A DNA stretch of 48,374 bases from Smittium mucronatum (lineage: Eukaryota > Kickxellomycota > Harpellomycetes > Harpellales > Legeriomycetaceae), in the NCBI GenBank assembly GCA_001953115.1, contig LSSL01002334.1, positions 1-48,374 on the forward strand. The letters run 5' to 3'. The notes under the pieces were generated by a model. It saw nothing but the letters and a program-made list of their open reading frames with translations, did not search any database and was not told where the DNA came from. The position numbers and the translations under genes are program-made. Positions 47,253-48,374 of this stretch are shown here, piece by piece. Position 1 is the stretch's first letter. Each line of letters starts with the position of its first letter.

Positions 47253-47545
47253 TAAATGTAAAAAAATGCACTTGCTGTCCAGAAAATGGCATTTTTAATT
47301 TCGTTTATTTGTTTAATGATGATTATTTTTGACTAATAAAACATTAAAATAATCAAAATTTATAGTGTAAATGTAAAAAAATGCACTTACTGTTCAGAAA
47401 GTGTCATTTTTATCTTTATTTATTTGTTTAAACTCGACTATTTTTGACTAGTAAAACGCCTCAATAATCAAGTTTTATAGTACAAATGTTAAAAAAGACA
47501 CTTATTTTACGGAAAGAGTCATTTTTATCCTAATTTATTTAATTT
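47253..47545. repeat. Tandem repeat, period 115 bp, about 2.5 copies
   Basis: Units start at 47253, 47368 and 47483, exactly 115 bp apart. Each opens with AAATGTAAAAAAATGCACTT or a close variant and includes CAGAAAGTGTCATTTTTAT-like and GACTAATAAAAC-like segments. The first two units are most alike and the third is more diverged and cut short. It is non-coding. Confidence 0.85.
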
Positions 47546-47596
47546 CGGGAAACAGAATCTTATGTAATTGGTCTATAGCAACCTATCATGCTATAT

Positions 47597-47857
47597 GGGA
47601 GATTCTCTTCGAGAGCAGACACTTTCCTACTAAATTTTTACTACCTTCCTAATTTGGAAATACAGAGTTTAGAAAAAGTACGAAATTATTAGTTGATCTG
47701 GAATATAAAATTACAAAAAGAAATCATCTATTGGCAAAATTTTGAAAATTTATTATAGAAAGCATTTTTCCAATTATATTAGTTTGAAAATGATAAAATT
47801 TTGTTGTAGCCAATGGTTTACATATAAAAAAAAGTCTTGTCTTGAGAATAATCTCCC
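47597..47857. mobile_element. 261-bp terminal-inverted-repeat element, copy A
   Basis: It starts GGGAGATTCTC and ends with the inverse, GAGAATAATCTCCC. ATAT flanks both sides (47593-47596 and 47858-47861). Internally it shares segments such as CCTACTAAATTTTTACT, TAGCCAATGGTTT-like and AAAAAAAAGTCTTG-like with copy B. It has no transposase. Together with copy B this defines a small family of non-autonomous elements. Confidence 0.8.
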
Positions 47858-47900
47858 ATATAATATCCCATGCGTATTTCAAAAAAATACATATAAAAAT

Positions 47901-47920
47901 TTGGCCCCTGAAAGGGTTAA
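47901..47920. repeat. Solitary terminus matching the TTAA-type miniature element
   Basis: The reverse complement, TTAACCCTTTCAGGGGCCAA, repeats almost exactly the left terminus of the copy at 2720. No matching second end is visible at the expected distance, so it is a remnant or a truncated copy, located between the two elements of the other family. Confidence 0.55.
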
Positions 47921-47994
47921 ATATGGTTACGCGACATTTAATCCAATTCTATTTCACCCAATAGACCTTTTACCCAATTTTATAACTTCCAATT

Positions 47995-48256
47995 GGGAGA
48001 TTCTCTTTGAGAGCGGATACTTCCCTACTAAATTTTTACTGTTTTCATAACTTGAAAATGCGGTGCTAAAATAAAAAATAGAGTTGTTGGGCAATTCAAA
48101 GTATGAATTTTAGAGTCTAATTTTTTATTGGTATAATGTTGAATATTTATTAGAGCCAGTAGTTTCCTATATTTTTATTGGTTTGGCATAAATATATCCA
48201 AGTGTAGCCAATAGTTTTCATAGTAAAAAAAAGTCTGGTTTTGTAAAGAATCTCCC
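47995..48256. mobile_element. 262-bp terminal-inverted-repeat element, copy B
   Basis: It starts GGGAGATTCTCTTTGAGAGC and ends AAGAATCTCCC. AATT flanks both sides (47991-47994 and 48257-48260). It aligns with copy A in order and orientation at nearly equal length. The flanking tetranucleotides differ between copies (ATAT and AATT), which supports independent insertions with four-base target duplications. Confidence 0.8.
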
Positions 48257-48374
48257 AATTAGAGAAAAAAAAACTGAGTTTGAGTCTATTATTGTAGAAT
48301 TTCGATCAAGTAAAGGTTTCGGAATTTATTTATTTTTTTTTTTATCACGGAATTTTATTGTAAGATAACGTCAT

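Noticed and set aside
1..48374. CRISPR array, phage or bacterial defence system
   Set aside because: No spaced direct-repeat array, no bacterial-type genes and clear eukaryotic introns throughout.

Overview
The window looks like nuclear DNA of a very AT-rich fungus. The evidence is seven protein genes of eukaryotic type: short GT-AG introns (59-122 nt), a fungal-style secreted GDSL esterase with a Ser-rich GPI-anchor-like tail, a homoserine kinase (present in fungi and plants, absent from animals), a probable Apq12-type nuclear-envelope protein, and a eukaryotic tRNA-Asn. The low GC, the large intergenic spaces and the many small introns would fit an early-diverging lineage, but I cannot place it more precisely from this sequence alone.

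Layout. A GDSL esterase lies on the minus strand at 312-1580. About 20 kb of AT-rich DNA follows with no gene I can support; it holds only nested and solitary miniature transposons, at 2673-3011 and 16434-16659. A compact gene cluster runs from 22.7 to 35.6 kb: an Apq12-like membrane protein, GPI8/PIG-K (8 exons), TAF7 (5 exons) and the DEAH helicase PRP2/DHX16 (4 exons), all on plus. These are followed tail-to-tail by an ALKBH7-type dioxygenase on minus (3 exons). Another 7.4 kb of AT-rich spacer, with a second TTAA-type miniature element, leads to an intronless homoserine kinase (43038-44255, plus). The right end has repeats, a GC-rich perfect palindrome, a foldback, tRNA-Asn (46854-46927, minus), a 115-bp tandem repeat, and two copies of a 261/262-bp terminal-inverted-repeat element.

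The genes are housekeeping functions without a shared pathway: GPI-anchor attachment (GPI8), transcription initiation (TAF7), splicing (PRP2), a probable mitochondrial 2-oxoglutarate dioxygenase (ALKBH7), threonine synthesis (THR1) and a secreted, probably GPI-anchored esterase that would itself be a GPI8 substrate. I see no operon, CRISPR array, phage or defence island. The most unusual material is non-coding: three families of miniature inverted-repeat elements, one nested in an older copy of itself, plus isolated palindromes and a few orphan exon-like segments. In the enzymes, the most notable oddity is a Gln in place of the usual block III Asn of the GDSL hydrolase.
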